A DNA stretch of 64,000 bases from JANOBD01 sp031411495 (GCA_031411495.1 JANOBD010000165.1:183751-247750); one strand, 5' to 3'. Shown: positions 1 to 9,238, counted from the stretch's first letter. Program-made: numbers and translations. Notes: generated by a model not told the origin, from the letters alone.

Positions 1-2
1 GC

Positions 3-812
3 CTTTCCTCCAAGGTTGCCGCCAGAGCGCCGCTGAATGGCAAACCCCAAGTGGTAGCGGCCCCGAAACCGGGCAAAGCTGCCAAAGTCGCGTCCACCAC
101 AAAGGTCGCCGGTCCGGCAAAGCTCAATCCGACGGCCACGAAGTCTCACGCTGCAACCAAAACGGTCGCCGAGAAGTCGACCGGAAAGCCCATCGCAATC
201 ACCATCAAACCCGAAGCCGTCAAGGCCTCTTCTGGCCGGCCGATGCTCCTCCAGGGACCGATCGCCGTCCGCCCGATGGGCAAGAAGGCCACGCTCATTA
301 TCACGCCCGACAAGCCCAAGCCGAAGGTCCTGAAAAAGCGCCTCCCGGCCAGCGATGAGCCGAAGTTCGTGATCGTCCAGCCGCCCACCAAGGCCGTCGC
401 CACGAGCGAACGCGCGGCCAAAAACAAGGCCGGCTTCAACCAGAAGGATCTGGACTTCTTCCGCGATCTGCTGCTGGCCAAGCGTCGCGAACTCGTCGGC
501 GACATGAGCTCGATGGAACGCGAAGCCCTCCGCGAAAACTCGACCGACCTCTCCAACCTGCCGGTCCACATGGCCGACCAGGGAACGGACGCCTACGAGC
601 AGGAGTTCACGCTCCATCTCGTCGAGAAGGACCGCACGCTCCTGCGCGAACTGAACGACGCGCTGGCGAAGATCCAGAACGGCACCTACGGCATCTGCGA
701 AGGCACCGGCCTGCCGATCAGCAAGCCGCGCCTCGAAGCCCAGCCCTGGGCCCGCCACAGCATCGAACACGCCCGCGCGCTGGAGAAGCGACAAGGCATG
801 TTCCGGCGTTGA
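3..812 (+). CDS. DksA/TraR-family regulator, 5' end outside window
   Basis: The reading frame is open from base 3, and the residues before the first possible GTG (base 51) have the same Lys/Ala/Pro-rich composition as those after it. The gene therefore most likely begins upstream of the window. The first 140 visible residues are low-complexity and basic. The last 110 form a DksA/TraR-type module: a coiled-coil region (FFRDLLLAKRRELVGD...), a DQGTDAYEQEF segment, and a C-terminal finger GTYGICEGTGLPISKPRLEA. Only one of the four expected zinc-binding cysteines remains (CEGTG; the later pair is replaced by RHSI). DksA-type proteins bind RNA polymerase through the secondary channel; whether this variant binds zinc is doubtful. 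The basic tail could contact nucleic acid, which is an inference. Confidence 0.85.
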   Translation, partial: LSSKVAARAPLNGKPQVVAAPKPGKAAKVASTTKVAGPAKLNPTATKSHAATKTVAEKSTGKPIAITIKPEAVKASSGRPMLLQGPIAVRPMGKKATLIITPDKPKPKVLKKRLPASDEPKFVIVQPPTKAVATSERAAKNKAGFNQKDLDFFRDLLLAKRRELVGDMSSMEREALRENSTDLSNLPVHMADQGTDAYEQEFTLHLVEKDRTLLRELNDALAKIQNGTYGICEGTGLPISKPRLEAQPWARHSIEHARALEKRQGMFRR

Positions 813-1013
813 ACAGTTTCGCACATCTGGATGTTGGTTCAATTGGCTTTGACGATAGTGCGACGCTCTGAATCCGCGATTTCCATCGCGGCGTGTTTCG
901 TTCCGGATCCCGTTCTGCTGCGTCAAACATCTGCAGTGCGCTGCGACACAATCGCCTTCAAGCCGCCCCGCCATTCACGCGATACTTTTGATATCGCAGT
1001 CCTAAGCTCCATC

Positions 1014-1547
1014 ATGTCCCCGACGATTCACACCGATCGTCTCACGCTTCGCGGCTTCACGCGCGAGGATGAGGCCGATGTATTCGCGTACGCGGCGAAC
1101 CCGAACGTGTCGCGGTACATGCCCTGGTCCGCGCACCGGTCGATCGAAGACAGCCGCGCGTTCATCGAAATGGTCCTGGCTCGCCACGAGCACGAGCACA
1201 CGTGGGCCATCTGCGAGTCCGATCGGCCGATGGTCGTTGGCGCGATCGAGTTCGGGCTCAAGGCCGACACCGTCGCGCAGCTCGACTACGTTCTGGCCGA
1301 ATCGCACTGGCATCGCGGCTACATGTCTGAAGCGGTGCCTGCGGTCATCGAATGGGGGCTGTCTCGATACCCCATGGTGAGACGGGTCGTCGCCTGCACG
1401 ATGTCCACCAATCTTGCCTCGCAGCGCGTCCTGGAGAAGTGCGGCTTTCACTTCGAGCGCACGCTCCGCGATCATTGGGCGAAGTTTGACGGCGCGGTCG
1501 AGCAGAACCAGTACGTCCTGACGCGCGATCACAAGAGCGAACACTGA
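1014..1547 (+). CDS. GNAT N-acetyltransferase (RimJ/RimL-like)
   Basis: This 177-residue protein begins MSPTIHTDRLTLRGF, the usual opening of RimJ/RimL-type GNAT enzymes, which acetylate N-termini of ribosomal proteins or small amines with acetyl-CoA. It continues with YMPWSAHRSIEDSRAF, then the central strand AICESDRPMVVGAIEFG, the acetyl-CoA region LAESHWHRGYMSEAVPAVIEWG and the typical end STNLASQRVLEKCGFHFE. The same frame is open further upstream to base 831, but those 61 residues do not belong to the family, so the ATG at 1014 is preferred. The substrate cannot be read from the sequence. The gene stands alone between the DksA-like gene and the convergent polyketide synthase. Confidence 0.85.
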   Translation: MSPTIHTDRLTLRGFTREDEADVFAYAANPNVSRYMPWSAHRSIEDSRAFIEMVLARHEHEHTWAICESDRPMVVGAIEFGLKADTVAQLDYVLAESHWHRGYMSEAVPAVIEWGLSRYPMVRRVVACTMSTNLASQRVLEKCGFHFERTLRDHWAKFDGAVEQNQYVLTRDHKSEH

Positions 1548-1632
1548 CGCAGCAATCAACGCGCACGACGCCGCGATGGCAATCGCGGATCGGTCGCAGG
1601 TGTCGACACGCAAGCACCGCGACGCGAAATGG

Positions 1633-2718
1633 CTACCGCCGCAGCAGCAGCCCTTCCATCGTCAGCCCGGGCCCGAACGCGAGCGAGACGCATCGTCCGC
1701 GTGCGTTGCCGAGTCGCTCGAGGATGAACAGAACCGTTCCTGACGACATGTTTCCATGCTCGCGAAGCACATCGCGCGACACGTCAAGGCTGGCGGGGTC
1801 GATCCGCAATCCTTCGGCCGCGGCCGTGAGGACTTTCGGGCCGCCAGGATGAATCGCCCAGTGATCGATCGCCTCGACACTCGTACCCGCGGTGCCGAGC
1901 GATCCGCCGGCCTCGGCGAGCCATGCATCACACCAGGCGCGGATGTTTTCTCGCACGCGTGCGGGAACGTGAGACGAGAGCGTCATGGTGAAGCCGTGAT
2001 CGCCGACCGTCCAGCCCATGTCGCTCCTGGTATCCTTCATCAGGAAGCTCGCTGTTTCGACGATCTCCCAATGCCGTTCATCTTCGTTCTGGCCGACAAT
2101 GACGGCTGCCGCCCCATCGGCGAAGAGGGCATTGGAGACGATGCGCTGCATTTCCCAGCCGTAAGCAAGGTGAAGCGAGCACAACTCCACGCAACAGACG
2201 AGCACGCGCGCATCCGGCGACGCGGATGCGATCGACCGCGCCGCCTCGATGGCGTTGAGCGCGGCATGACAGCCCATGAAACCGACGTTGATCCGCTTCA
2301 CGCTCCGCGCCAGCCCGAGTCGCTCGATAAGTTCCGCATCGACGCCTGGCGAGAAGAAGCCGGTGCACGAGACGGTAATGACGTGGGTGACGGCAGCGGG
2401 CTTGCAGCGGGCGGCGTCAAGAGCACGCAGCGAGGCGTCGATCGCCAGCGGCGGAGCGAACTGCTCATACAGGCGCATCCGCTCGCTCGTCATCGGAGCA
2501 GAGCCGGGCACATAGAACGACTCGAGCATCCCGGCATCACCCGCGAGCACGGTGCCGCGACGCTCGACCCCGCTGCGCGAATAGACTCGTCGAAGCACGT
2601 CGCGCTGCTCAGCGGTGCCGGGCACGAGTTGGATCGAAATGTCGGTGATGCGTGATTGTTCGACGCTGCTCGGCACGGCCGTACCGAGGCCGAGAATCCG
2701 GACGGATGAACGCGTCAT
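1633..2718 (-). CDS. Type III polyketide synthase (chalcone/stilbene synthase family)
   Basis: This 361-residue enzyme is full length for a type III polyketide synthase. The catalytic triad is visible: Cys118 in VITVSCTGFFSPGVD, His290 in HWAIHPGGPKVL, and Asn323 in REHGNMSSGT. Such homodimers extend a starter acyl-CoA with malonyl-CoA and cyclise the product to resorcinols, pyrones or naphthols. The ATG at 2716-2718 overlaps the TGA of the upstream FAD oxidoreductase in an ATGA motif, so translation is probably coupled. An open frame further upstream lies inside the oxidoreductase gene and is not family-like. With the neighbouring methyltransferase and flavoprotein the set resembles the Streptomyces SrsA-SrsB-SrsC phenolic-lipid pathway. 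The product here is inferred, not shown. Confidence 0.93.
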   Translation of the reverse strand: MTRSSVRILGLGTAVPSSVEQSRITDISIQLVPGTAEQRDVLRRVYSRSGVERRGTVLAGDAGMLESFYVPGSAPMTSERMRLYEQFAPPLAIDASLRALDAARCKPAAVTHVITVSCTGFFSPGVDAELIERLGLARSVKRINVGFMGCHAALNAIEAARSIASASPDARVLVCCVELCSLHLAYGWEMQRIVSNALFADGAAAVIVGQNEDERHWEIVETASFLMKDTRSDMGWTVGDHGFTMTLSSHVPARVRENIRAWCDAWLAEAGGSLGTAGTSVEAIDHWAIHPGGPKVLTAAAEGLRIDPASLDVSRDVLREHGNMSSGTVLFILERLGNARGRCVSLAFGPGLTMEGLLLRR

Positions 2719-3914
2719 GTTGCCACCTCGCCGACACGGGTCACCCAGTTCGCAAATGCCGGCACGCGCCCCGCCATGCGCATCGCGACCGATGCAAGCA
2801 GCGGCCGATGTGCCGCGAAGCGTACGACTCGACAGAGGTTCTGGCTGGAGCGCAGCGCGGCGTGGCGGGTCTCCCGCCAGCGCAATGGCGTCTGCGGGCT
2901 CCAGCCACAGCCCAGATGCGGCACGACCTCGAGGGCGCAGCGCAGCGCCCAGGCAATGCCCTCGCCGGTAAAGGGTTCGATATACCCGCAGGCATCGCCG
3001 ACGGCGAGCACGCGATGCCCGCCGAGTTGCGGACGCATCCGCGTCAGCGTCGGCGTACCCTGCATCCGTCGGCCGCGGAGCGAGATCTCGTTCCCACAGC
3101 CATGAAGAATCGATTCGATGAGCACTGCGGGTCCGCCGGACGCACGGCACGTTTTGACATCCAGCGCGGCGGCGAGGTGCACGCCGCCGTTGTCATACCG
3201 CACCGCGCCAACATATCCACCGTTGCCGATATGCATGTGGACGACGCCTGGGTCGAGTCGAATCTCGTCGCTCGACACGCTCGTCGAGATGCCGAAGTAC
3301 GCATCACGGGCGATCCGCCACGTTGCCCACGGCTCGTCCTGAACGCTCGAGCCGGCAATGCCATCGCACGCAAGGACGATGCGACCGCGGACGCGAAACG
3401 TCTCCCGCTCCGACCTGACGCGCAGTTCACGATACTGTTCCTGCGGATCGCAAGGCGATAGCACGGCGCTCGCGCCCGGTGCGAATGTCCCTCCCGCCGC
3501 GACAAACGCGGCGACGAGTCGAGAGTCGAACACGGCGCGATCGATCGCAACCGAATCGTCGACGCTCAGCGAAACGAACTGTGCCCCGCGGTGGATCTGG
3601 CTGTTCGTAATCCTCGTCGCGTCGGAAATGACATGCAGAAGATCGAGTTGGCGCAGGCATGCGGTCGCGCTGGCGCTGAGGCAGCCGCCACAGGGCTTTT
3701 CGCGCGGCCATGCTGATCGCTCCAGCAGCAACACGCGCCATCCGCGCCGCGCCAGCAGAAACGCCGACGCCGCGCCCGCCGGCCCCGCCCCGATGACGAC
3801 GGCATCCCACAGGCGGCGCGAGATCTCGTCACGATCGGGCGACGACCAGCATTCGCCATGGGAAGCATCGGCGAATCTCGATTCCTCCAAGTCCTGCGTG
3901 GCGCGCGAGATCAT
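2715..3914 (-). CDS. FAD-dependent oxidoreductase (geranylgeranyl-reductase/hydroxylase type)
   Basis: This is a flavoprotein of about 399 residues. It has an N-terminal Rossmann dinucleotide motif, WDAVVIGAGPAGAASAFLL, a PCGG motif (EKPCGGCLSASA) typical of the geranylgeranyl-reductase-like flavoproteins, and the second FAD motif LAVGDACGYIEPFTGEG near residue 300. It would oxidise or hydroxylate an aromatic or lipid substrate. Its position between a methyltransferase and a type III polyketide synthase makes the polyketide the likely substrate (inference). The chosen ATG at 3914 makes it overlap the end of the methyltransferase by 86 bases; no other methionine precedes the Rossmann motif, so either the overlap is real or an alternative start codon is used. 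Its stop overlaps the polyketide synthase start. Confidence 0.88.
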   Translation of the reverse strand: MISRATQDLEESRFADASHGECWSSPDRDEISRRLWDAVVIGAGPAGAASAFLLARRGWRVLLLERSAWPREKPCGGCLSASATACLRQLDLLHVISDATRITNSQIHRGAQFVSLSVDDSVAIDRAVFDSRLVAAFVAAGGTFAPGASAVLSPCDPQEQYRELRVRSERETFRVRGRIVLACDGIAGSSVQDEPWATWRIARDAYFGISTSVSSDEIRLDPGVVHMHIGNGGYVGAVRYDNGGVHLAAALDVKTCRASGGPAVLIESILHGCGNEISLRGRRMQGTPTLTRMRPQLGGHRVLAVGDACGYIEPFTGEGIAWALRCALEVVPHLGCGWSPQTPLRWRETRHAALRSSQNLCRVVRFAAHRPLLASVAMRMAGRVPAFANWVTRVGEVAT

Positions 3915-4515
3915 GCAGCTCCTCCGGCGTCCACGCGGCACGGACGCTGGCGGGACCATCGTGATGAACGGTTGGACTGCGGCTCAGCAGGTGACTCCCC
4001 ACCGTGGCAGCGAAAAGTCCGAGCCCACTCCGCCGTAGATCGCTCACGACGATGATTCCCGCGGCGGCGGCCTTCATCTGCGCTAACGCGGCGACACATT
4101 GCTCGCCCGAGAGATGATGGAGAAAGAGGCTGCAAGTCACCACATCATACGCCTGCGCAGGCAGCGCATCTAACACGTCGCCGATTTGCGTTCGCAGGGT
4201 CAATCCAGAGGCTTTCGCGCGGACGTCGGCGAATCCGACGTCACTCCGATCAAACAGCGTCAGATCGACGCCGATTCCGCCAGAATGAAGGGATCTGGCG
4301 ATATCGATGGGGACTTCGCCGCCACCGCTGGCGACATCCAACATGCGAACCCGCTTGAGTTTCCGCTCGGCGATGAATCGGCGGATCGGCCTGCACATCG
4401 ATTGCGCCGCGCGCGACAGCGCGTTGATCCGCCGGAGCCCGGCGAGCGCTCGCCGGTGCTCGGCCGGATCGAGATCCGGCGCGTCCATCCACTCGGGCAC
4501 CACATGCCGTTGCAT
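3829..4515 (-). CDS. Class I SAM-dependent methyltransferase
   Basis: This 228-residue protein begins MQRHVVPEWMDAPDLD. It has the AdoMet-binding motif I (VRMLDVASGGGEVPIDIA, about residues 55-72), the acidic residue after strand 2 (LTLFDRSDVGF) and the strand-4 region YDVVTCSLFLHHL. These mark a class I methyltransferase. The C-terminus (TVHHDGPASVRAAWTPEELHDLARHAG) resembles methyltransferases of polyketide, quinone and lipid pathways. It lies only 4 bases downstream of the GH51 gene and overlaps the following flavoprotein, so it is probably transcribed with both. O- or C-methylation of the type III polyketide product is the likely role (inference from context). Confidence 0.87.
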   Translation of the reverse strand: MQRHVVPEWMDAPDLDPAEHRRALAGLRRINALSRAAQSMCRPIRRFIAERKLKRVRMLDVASGGGEVPIDIARSLHSGGIGVDLTLFDRSDVGFADVRAKASGLTLRTQIGDVLDALPAQAYDVVTCSLFLHHLSGEQCVAALAQMKAAAAGIIVVSDLRRSGLGLFAATVGSHLLSRSPTVHHDGPASVRAAWTPEELHDLARHAGLGGIEIRRCFPWRMLVVARS

Positions 4516-4519
4516 CAGC

Positions 4520-6976
4520 TTACTTGGTCCCGCCGATACGCAGGATCGTGACCGAATACGGCGGCGCATCGTACTTGATCGAATCGCCGCTCAGGTCCAC
4601 TTTGGTCTCCGTTGGCGAGACCTTCTCCGGCGCGTCGAGCGTGTTTTCATCCTCTGGGTTTCCGCTGAGCACCTGTGCCGTCGCGCTCGACGCGTGCTTG
4701 GGCAGGCCCTTGACGTTGATCTGGGTCGTGTACTTCGCATCGCCGCCGTTGACGAGCTTGATGATCACGTCGCCGGTCGCGTTGTCCCGACTCGACGCGG
4801 CGAAAACCTTGGCGATGGGCTTACGCTCATCCTTGGCGGAAGCGATGAGCTTGCCGTCGACGTAGCCGCGGATGTCTTCGCCCTTCACTTCGAGTTTGAG
4901 GTCGTACCAGCGGTCGGGCTCGACCTTGAAGTCTGCGGGTTCGCCAATGATCTGCTTGCCGCCGTCCGCCCTTCGTTCGATCGCGGATCGGGTGTTGCCC
5001 CAGCCGCCGATGTTGAACCACACGTAGTCGCCGCTGGATTCGGTGTGGGCCTGGACGATGAAGCCTTCATCGCCGCCGGTTTTTCGCGCCTTCACTTCGA
5101 CGGTGTAGTCGGTCCAGTTGACGTCGCCGACGGTAGCGCGCGTATCGTCCTCTTCGCCGCGCTGAACGAGCATGCCGTCGCGTACCTGGAAGCTGCGCTC
5201 GCGGCTGAAGGTCCACCCTTCACGGTTGGCGAAGTTCGACGTGTAGAGCACCTTGCCGTCGGCGCCGGTCACCTTGAAGTCCTTGAACTGCGCCTGTGTC
5301 CGCCAGGTTGCAACGCCGGCGGTGCCGTGCGCCGGCTCGGGCTTGGGGGGTTCGCTGACTTTCAGATCGGCCGGCAGAACCACGTCGCCCCGGTTGTTTG
5401 AGAACATCTTCTGCACGTAGTAGCTCGGCGTGCCGTAGCTGCGGGCGGAGTCGAAGTTGATCAGGTCGGGGTTCCAGCCCTTGCCGCTCACTTGTGCAAA
5501 GAGCGGCGCGTAGCTGGACATGACGACCACATCGCTGTTGCGCTCCATGCCGGTCATGAACGCGGCTTCGCCGAGCGCACCGATCAACCGGCCCGTGCCG
5601 TTGTTGATGGTGACGGCATATTCGCCGACGTACACCTTCGGGCCTTTGCGGTCGTAGGTATCATACTTGTGAGCGTTGCGGAAAAAGAACTGCGGCGTGT
5701 CGTAGTAATGCTCGTCGATGATGTCCACGCCCGGGCTGGTCGGATGGCCGCCAGCCCATTCGCAGGCGACGAGTTTCATCTGCGGATACTTGGCCTTGAT
5801 CGCTTTGTAAAAGAGCGCGTAGCGTTCGTTGTACGCAGGGCCGCCGTTCTCGTTGCCGATCTCCATGTATTCGAGCTTGAAAGGCGCCGGGTGTCCGGCA
5901 TCGGCGCGCATCTTTCCGTACTTGGAGTCGACCGGGCCGGTCGCGTATTCGATCGCGTCGAGCGCGTCCTGGACGAACTCGCCCATCTGATCCATCGGCA
6001 CCACGCCGCGATGGCTCATGCCGACGTTGATTACGAAGAGCGCCGAGCAGTTGAGGTCTTCGCAAAGTTGAAGGTACTCGTGATATCCCAGGCCGTTGTT
6101 GGAGTGATATCCCCACAGGTTCGGCTGTGTCCAGCGGTCCTGGAGCGGGCCGACCGTTCGCTTCCAGCGCGACGCGTTGGCCAGGACTTCACCTTCGACC
6201 CAGCAGCCGCCGGGGAAACGCATGAACGCCGGCGTGAGGCCTTTCAGTTTGTCGAAAAGGTCGGAGCGATACTTACTCGCGACCGCGTCCGACTTCGGCG
6301 CAACGACGCCGTTGGCGATCTCGCCGGTCGGCATCAGCGAGACATAATCGAGATCGACACTGCCCGGCGCATCCAGTGAAATCACGAGTCGCGCGACCGG
6401 ATCGGTCATGCCCGAGGTGAGCTGCAATTCGATCGGCTTGAACGCATCGCCTGTCGCGACGTCTGCCGACGCGGATGCGTATTCCTCACCAGCACGATTC
6501 GCGAGAGAGACCTTGATCTTCGTCGACGACTTGGCGCGGGCGAGGATCGAGAGCTTGTAGATGGAGTTTTTGCGGACAACGACACCCCAGAAGCCGTCGT
6601 TGGCGAGGCCTACGCTGCCTTTCGAGTCGGCATCGCGCGTGAGGGTGAGATGATGCCGGTTGTACTGCGAGCCCTCCGGGCGTGTGCCGAGCGTCGCGCT
6701 GCCCTTGGCGCCTTCGCCGAGTACGAGCGACCACGATTCCGGCGTCTTGTCGTTGTCTTCGAAGTTGCGGTTGCGCAGCAGCTCGGGATAGATCCCGCCA
6801 TCGCCGGCGTAATTGATCTCTTCGAAAAAGATGCCGTAAAGGCTCGGGCTGATGGCAATTCCCGGTTTTGACGCGTCGATGTCGAGCGTCGCGGTCTGGG
6901 CGAGGGCGAACGAAGAAATCGATGCGAGGGCGGCGAACGTGAGTCGCGTGGTGGGGTTCAAAGGTTTCTCCTTCAT
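4520..6976 (-). CDS. Secreted GH51 alpha-L-arabinofuranosidase with inserted LamG-like domain
   Basis: This enzyme has about 818 residues. The ATG at 6976 gives a short signal peptide ending ...SFALAQ; a GTG at 7003 is an in-frame alternative. A carbohydrate-binding-like beta domain (about residues 30-220) precedes a TIM barrel carrying the GH51 acid/base in EIGNENGG (Glu376) and the probable nucleophile in VYVGEYAV (Glu452). The segment from about residue 560 to 730 (GKVLYTSNFANREGWTF...WYDLKLEVKGEDIRGYVDGK) looks like a concanavalin-type (LamG/DUF1080-like) domain inserted before the C-terminal beta region. GH51 enzymes release arabinose from arabinan and arabinoxylan, here probably outside the cytoplasm. 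Its stop is 4 bases from the methyltransferase start, an odd partner for a carbohydrate enzyme. Confidence 0.93.
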   Translation of the reverse strand: MKEKPLNPTTRLTFAALASISSFALAQTATLDIDASKPGIAISPSLYGIFFEEINYAGDGGIYPELLRNRNFEDNDKTPESWSLVLGEGAKGSATLGTRPEGSQYNRHHLTLTRDADSKGSVGLANDGFWGVVVRKNSIYKLSILARAKSSTKIKVSLANRAGEEYASASADVATGDAFKPIELQLTSGMTDPVARLVISLDAPGSVDLDYVSLMPTGEIANGVVAPKSDAVASKYRSDLFDKLKGLTPAFMRFPGGCWVEGEVLANASRWKRTVGPLQDRWTQPNLWGYHSNNGLGYHEYLQLCEDLNCSALFVINVGMSHRGVVPMDQMGEFVQDALDAIEYATGPVDSKYGKMRADAGHPAPFKLEYMEIGNENGGPAYNERYALFYKAIKAKYPQMKLVACEWAGGHPTSPGVDIIDEHYYDTPQFFFRNAHKYDTYDRKGPKVYVGEYAVTINNGTGRLIGALGEAAFMTGMERNSDVVVMSSYAPLFAQVSGKGWNPDLINFDSARSYGTPSYYVQKMFSNNRGDVVLPADLKVSEPPKPEPAHGTAGVATWRTQAQFKDFKVTGADGKVLYTSNFANREGWTFSRERSFQVRDGMLVQRGEEDDTRATVGDVNWTDYTVEVKARKTGGDEGFIVQAHTESSGDYVWFNIGGWGNTRSAIERRADGGKQIIGEPADFKVEPDRWYDLKLEVKGEDIRGYVDGKLIASAKDERKPIAKVFAASSRDNATGDVIIKLVNGGDAKYTTQINVKGLPKHASSATAQVLSGNPEDENTLDAPEKVSPTETKVDLSGDSIKYDAPPYSVTILRIGGTK

Positions 6977-7088
6977 AGATCGATGGAGTGTAATGGGAAA
7001 CACCGCGAGTTAAATGGCGGACTGGACTTCGAAATTGCGGACGGAATTGTTGCTGACGGATCCGCAGCGATGAGATACGGTGCCGGTC

Positions 7089-7658
7089 ATGCAGGAAAAG
7101 GACTTGCGCGAGATCGCGGAACAGACTCCACCAATCGAGCGTCCCGATTGGCTGGTCTCGCAGGACGGATCGGCGTCGCCGGCATCGCTGCAATCTCGCG
7201 ATCCTTCGAACATTCGCTGGTATCTGCCGAGCTGGGATGAGCGAATCAAACTGATGGGATGGCGGAACATTTTCTGGTTGCCGGCGATCCTGCTGCTCTT
7301 TGGGTTGATCGCATTGGCAACCCGCCCTCGACTGTTCGCGCAGTCGTTCATCTACTGGAAGTTGATGGTCTTCGCCGTTGCCGGCCCGGTTGCGCTGGCG
7401 ATGGATCAGGCGCGCAAATCGCTTCGACTCCGGAAAGATCCGTTCTGCATTCACTGCGGATACAGCCTGGTCGGTTTACCGAGCGCGACGCACCCGTGCC
7501 CGGAGTGCGGCGAGCCGACCGACCCGGCCCAGTGCATCGAGTATTCCCGAGACCCGCATTGGTACATCCAGCGCTACAAACAGCGGCACGCGCATCCGCA
7601 AACCCACGCGGCCTTCGAAGCCGGCGCGATTCGGCAGGAGAATCCGGATCGGCTGTGA
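7089..7658 (+). CDS. Small membrane protein with C-terminal zinc ribbon, function unknown
   Basis: This 189-residue protein starts at the ATG at 7089; a GTG at 7080 is also in frame. Two hydrophobic segments occur in the middle (NIFWLPAILLLFGLIALAT and WKLMVFAVAGPVALAM). A zinc-ribbon-like module follows, CIHCGYSLVGLP...CPECGEPTD, with two CxxC pairs 17-18 residues apart. Proteins with a membrane part and this CGY-LxGLP / CPECG signature are frequent and uncharacterised in planctomycetes. It is divergent from the GH51 gene. No function is proposed. Confidence 0.75.
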   Translation: MQEKDLREIAEQTPPIERPDWLVSQDGSASPASLQSRDPSNIRWYLPSWDERIKLMGWRNIFWLPAILLLFGLIALATRPRLFAQSFIYWKLMVFAVAGPVALAMDQARKSLRLRKDPFCIHCGYSLVGLPSATHPCPECGEPTDPAQCIEYSRDPHWYIQRYKQRHAHPQTHAAFEAGAIRQENPDRL

Positions 7659-7737
7659 ACGACCGCTCAAGAGTTCCACGCGAGAGGATCGACGCGATTC
7701 GCGTTCAAAACTCTCCATTACTGATACTGCGCTTGCG

Positions 7738-8100
7738 TCAGCGAATCGGCTCGATCACGACAGCGGTGCCGTAGCAGAGTACTTCGCTCGCGCCGCTCGC
7801 CTTTCCGCCGATCTCGCTCGCGTCATACGCCAGGCCGACGATCGCGTTCGCGCCGACGGCGCGCGCGTGATCGATAAGCAGGTCGTACGCCTGCTGACGG
7901 GCTTGTTCGCACATTTCTGAATATGCGCCGATCTGCCCGCCGATGATCGACTTGAGTCCGCCAAGAATGCCCTGAGTGATCGTCGGCGCGCGGACGATGA
8001 GCCCGCGCACGACGCCGCAATAGCGGACGATGCGATACCCTTCGATTGAAAAAGTCGTGGTGACGGGCATCGCGTGTTGGGGCATCGAAGGCATCGACAT
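7738..8100 (-). CDS. YbjQ/UPF0145 family protein
   Basis: This protein has about 120 residues and the YbjQ/UPF0145 (DUF74) layout: TTTFSIEGYRIVRYCGVVRGLIVRA at the start, a central GGQIGAYSEMCEQARQQAYDLL helix, and AVGANAIVGLAYD...VLCYGTAVVIEPI at the end. The family forms pentameric beta-rich assemblies sometimes described as heavy-metal-binding. Its biochemical role is not settled. Family members are normally a little over 100 residues, so the ATG at 8100, or one of the next in-frame ATGs, fits. The gene converges with the zinc-ribbon membrane protein. Confidence 0.88.
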   Translation of the reverse strand: MSMPSMPQHAMPVTTTFSIEGYRIVRYCGVVRGLIVRAPTITQGILGGLKSIIGGQIGAYSEMCEQARQQAYDLLIDHARAVGANAIVGLAYDASEIGGKASGASEVLCYGTAVVIEPIR

Positions 8101-8357
8101 CGTGTGGTCCTGGGTGAGAGTGCCGAAAAATGCGATCGATTCCCTGTGAACGATCGGCCCACATTCTGCCATTCTCCAGCGCCCTTAGCCAGAAACCCGC
8201 ATCCTCGCAATCCGTCGAAACTTGGCGGAATCCGCCAACAAACTTCGGACCCGATTGGACGGTCCACGCGCGGCCAACTGCGGCGTGAATGAAGAAAGTG
8301 TCACTTCCGGGCACGCTCCAGCGGTTCCATTAGGATCTGTCACGAGCCAGGCGACAT

Positions 8358-9079
8358 ATGAATCAGGATCAAGTTCGAGAACTCTTCGAGCGTCTCATCG
8401 ACGAGGACGCGCAGACTCGCGAGCAGGCACTCGCAGATCCGTCGATCGCGCCGGATGTCGTCGCCGAGGTGCGCGCGCTGCTCGACCGCGCGCTGCGAAT
8501 GCCGGCGGGTTTCCTGGCTGATCAGCCATCGGCAGAAACGCCGTTCCAATCAATCGGTCCGTATCACATCACCCGCGTGCTCGGCGAAGGCGGGATGGGT
8601 CGGGTCTACGAAGCCGAGCAGACGCACCCGATCCGCCGCACGGTCGCGATCAAGGTGTTGAAGCCCGGCATGGACAGCAGCGAACTGCTCGCCCGCTTCG
8701 ATGCCGAGCGTGATGCGCTGGCAAAGCTTGATCATCCGCACGTTGCGCGCGTCATCGAGGCCGGCCAGTCGCGGGGCCGCCATCCGTATTTCGTCATGGA
8801 ACTTGTGCGCGGACGATCGATCACGCAGTTCTGCGAGCAGGAACGGCTCGATATTGATCAGCGGCTGCGATTGTTTGTCCAGGTCTGCCAGGCCATCCTG
8901 CGCGAGGCGACCAGTTCCTTCGTGATAATGGTGCAACCCACGCCGGCACTGTGAGGCTGGCGCGCAAGCTCGCGAACTGCCTCGACCGGCTCGGAAGAGC
9001 CGAAGATGCAAAGGCGCTGCGCGACAAGCACGGATTGCCGGCCGATCCGATCGACTGGAGCCCGGTTCCGCCGAAGTGA
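8358..9079 (+). pseudogene. Ser/Thr protein kinase with large internal deletion
   Basis: The 5' part reads as a Pkn-type kinase: a short N-terminal extension, the glycine loop VLGEGGMGRVYEAEQ, the ATP lysine in VAIKVLKPG, and FVMELVRGRSITQFC up to RLFVQVCQAI. At that point the family normally continues into the HRD catalytic loop. Here the sequence changes and stops at 8954. In another frame, open from about base 8900 to a TGA at 9077-9079, the sequence reads like a TPR-type kinase C-terminus (ARKLANCLDRLGRAEDAKAL, then LRDKHGLP near the end). The simplest reading is that one deletion joined the N-lobe to the last 50 or so codons out of frame, removing the catalytic loop, DFG motif and most of the TPR region. 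The product would be inactive. Confidence 0.8.
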
Positions 9080-9238
9080 GAGGATCGACGAGGTTTCAGA
9101 ATCGCCGCGCCGTTGCTCTCTCGGAACGGCGAGCCTTCTGGCAAGCTGCGGTGTCGGGACGACCGACCGCACGGCGGGAGCCTCGTCCTTCCGGTCGGCG
9201 CCTCTCCTGGAGTTCCCAATGAAGAGTCGCCCCAACGC

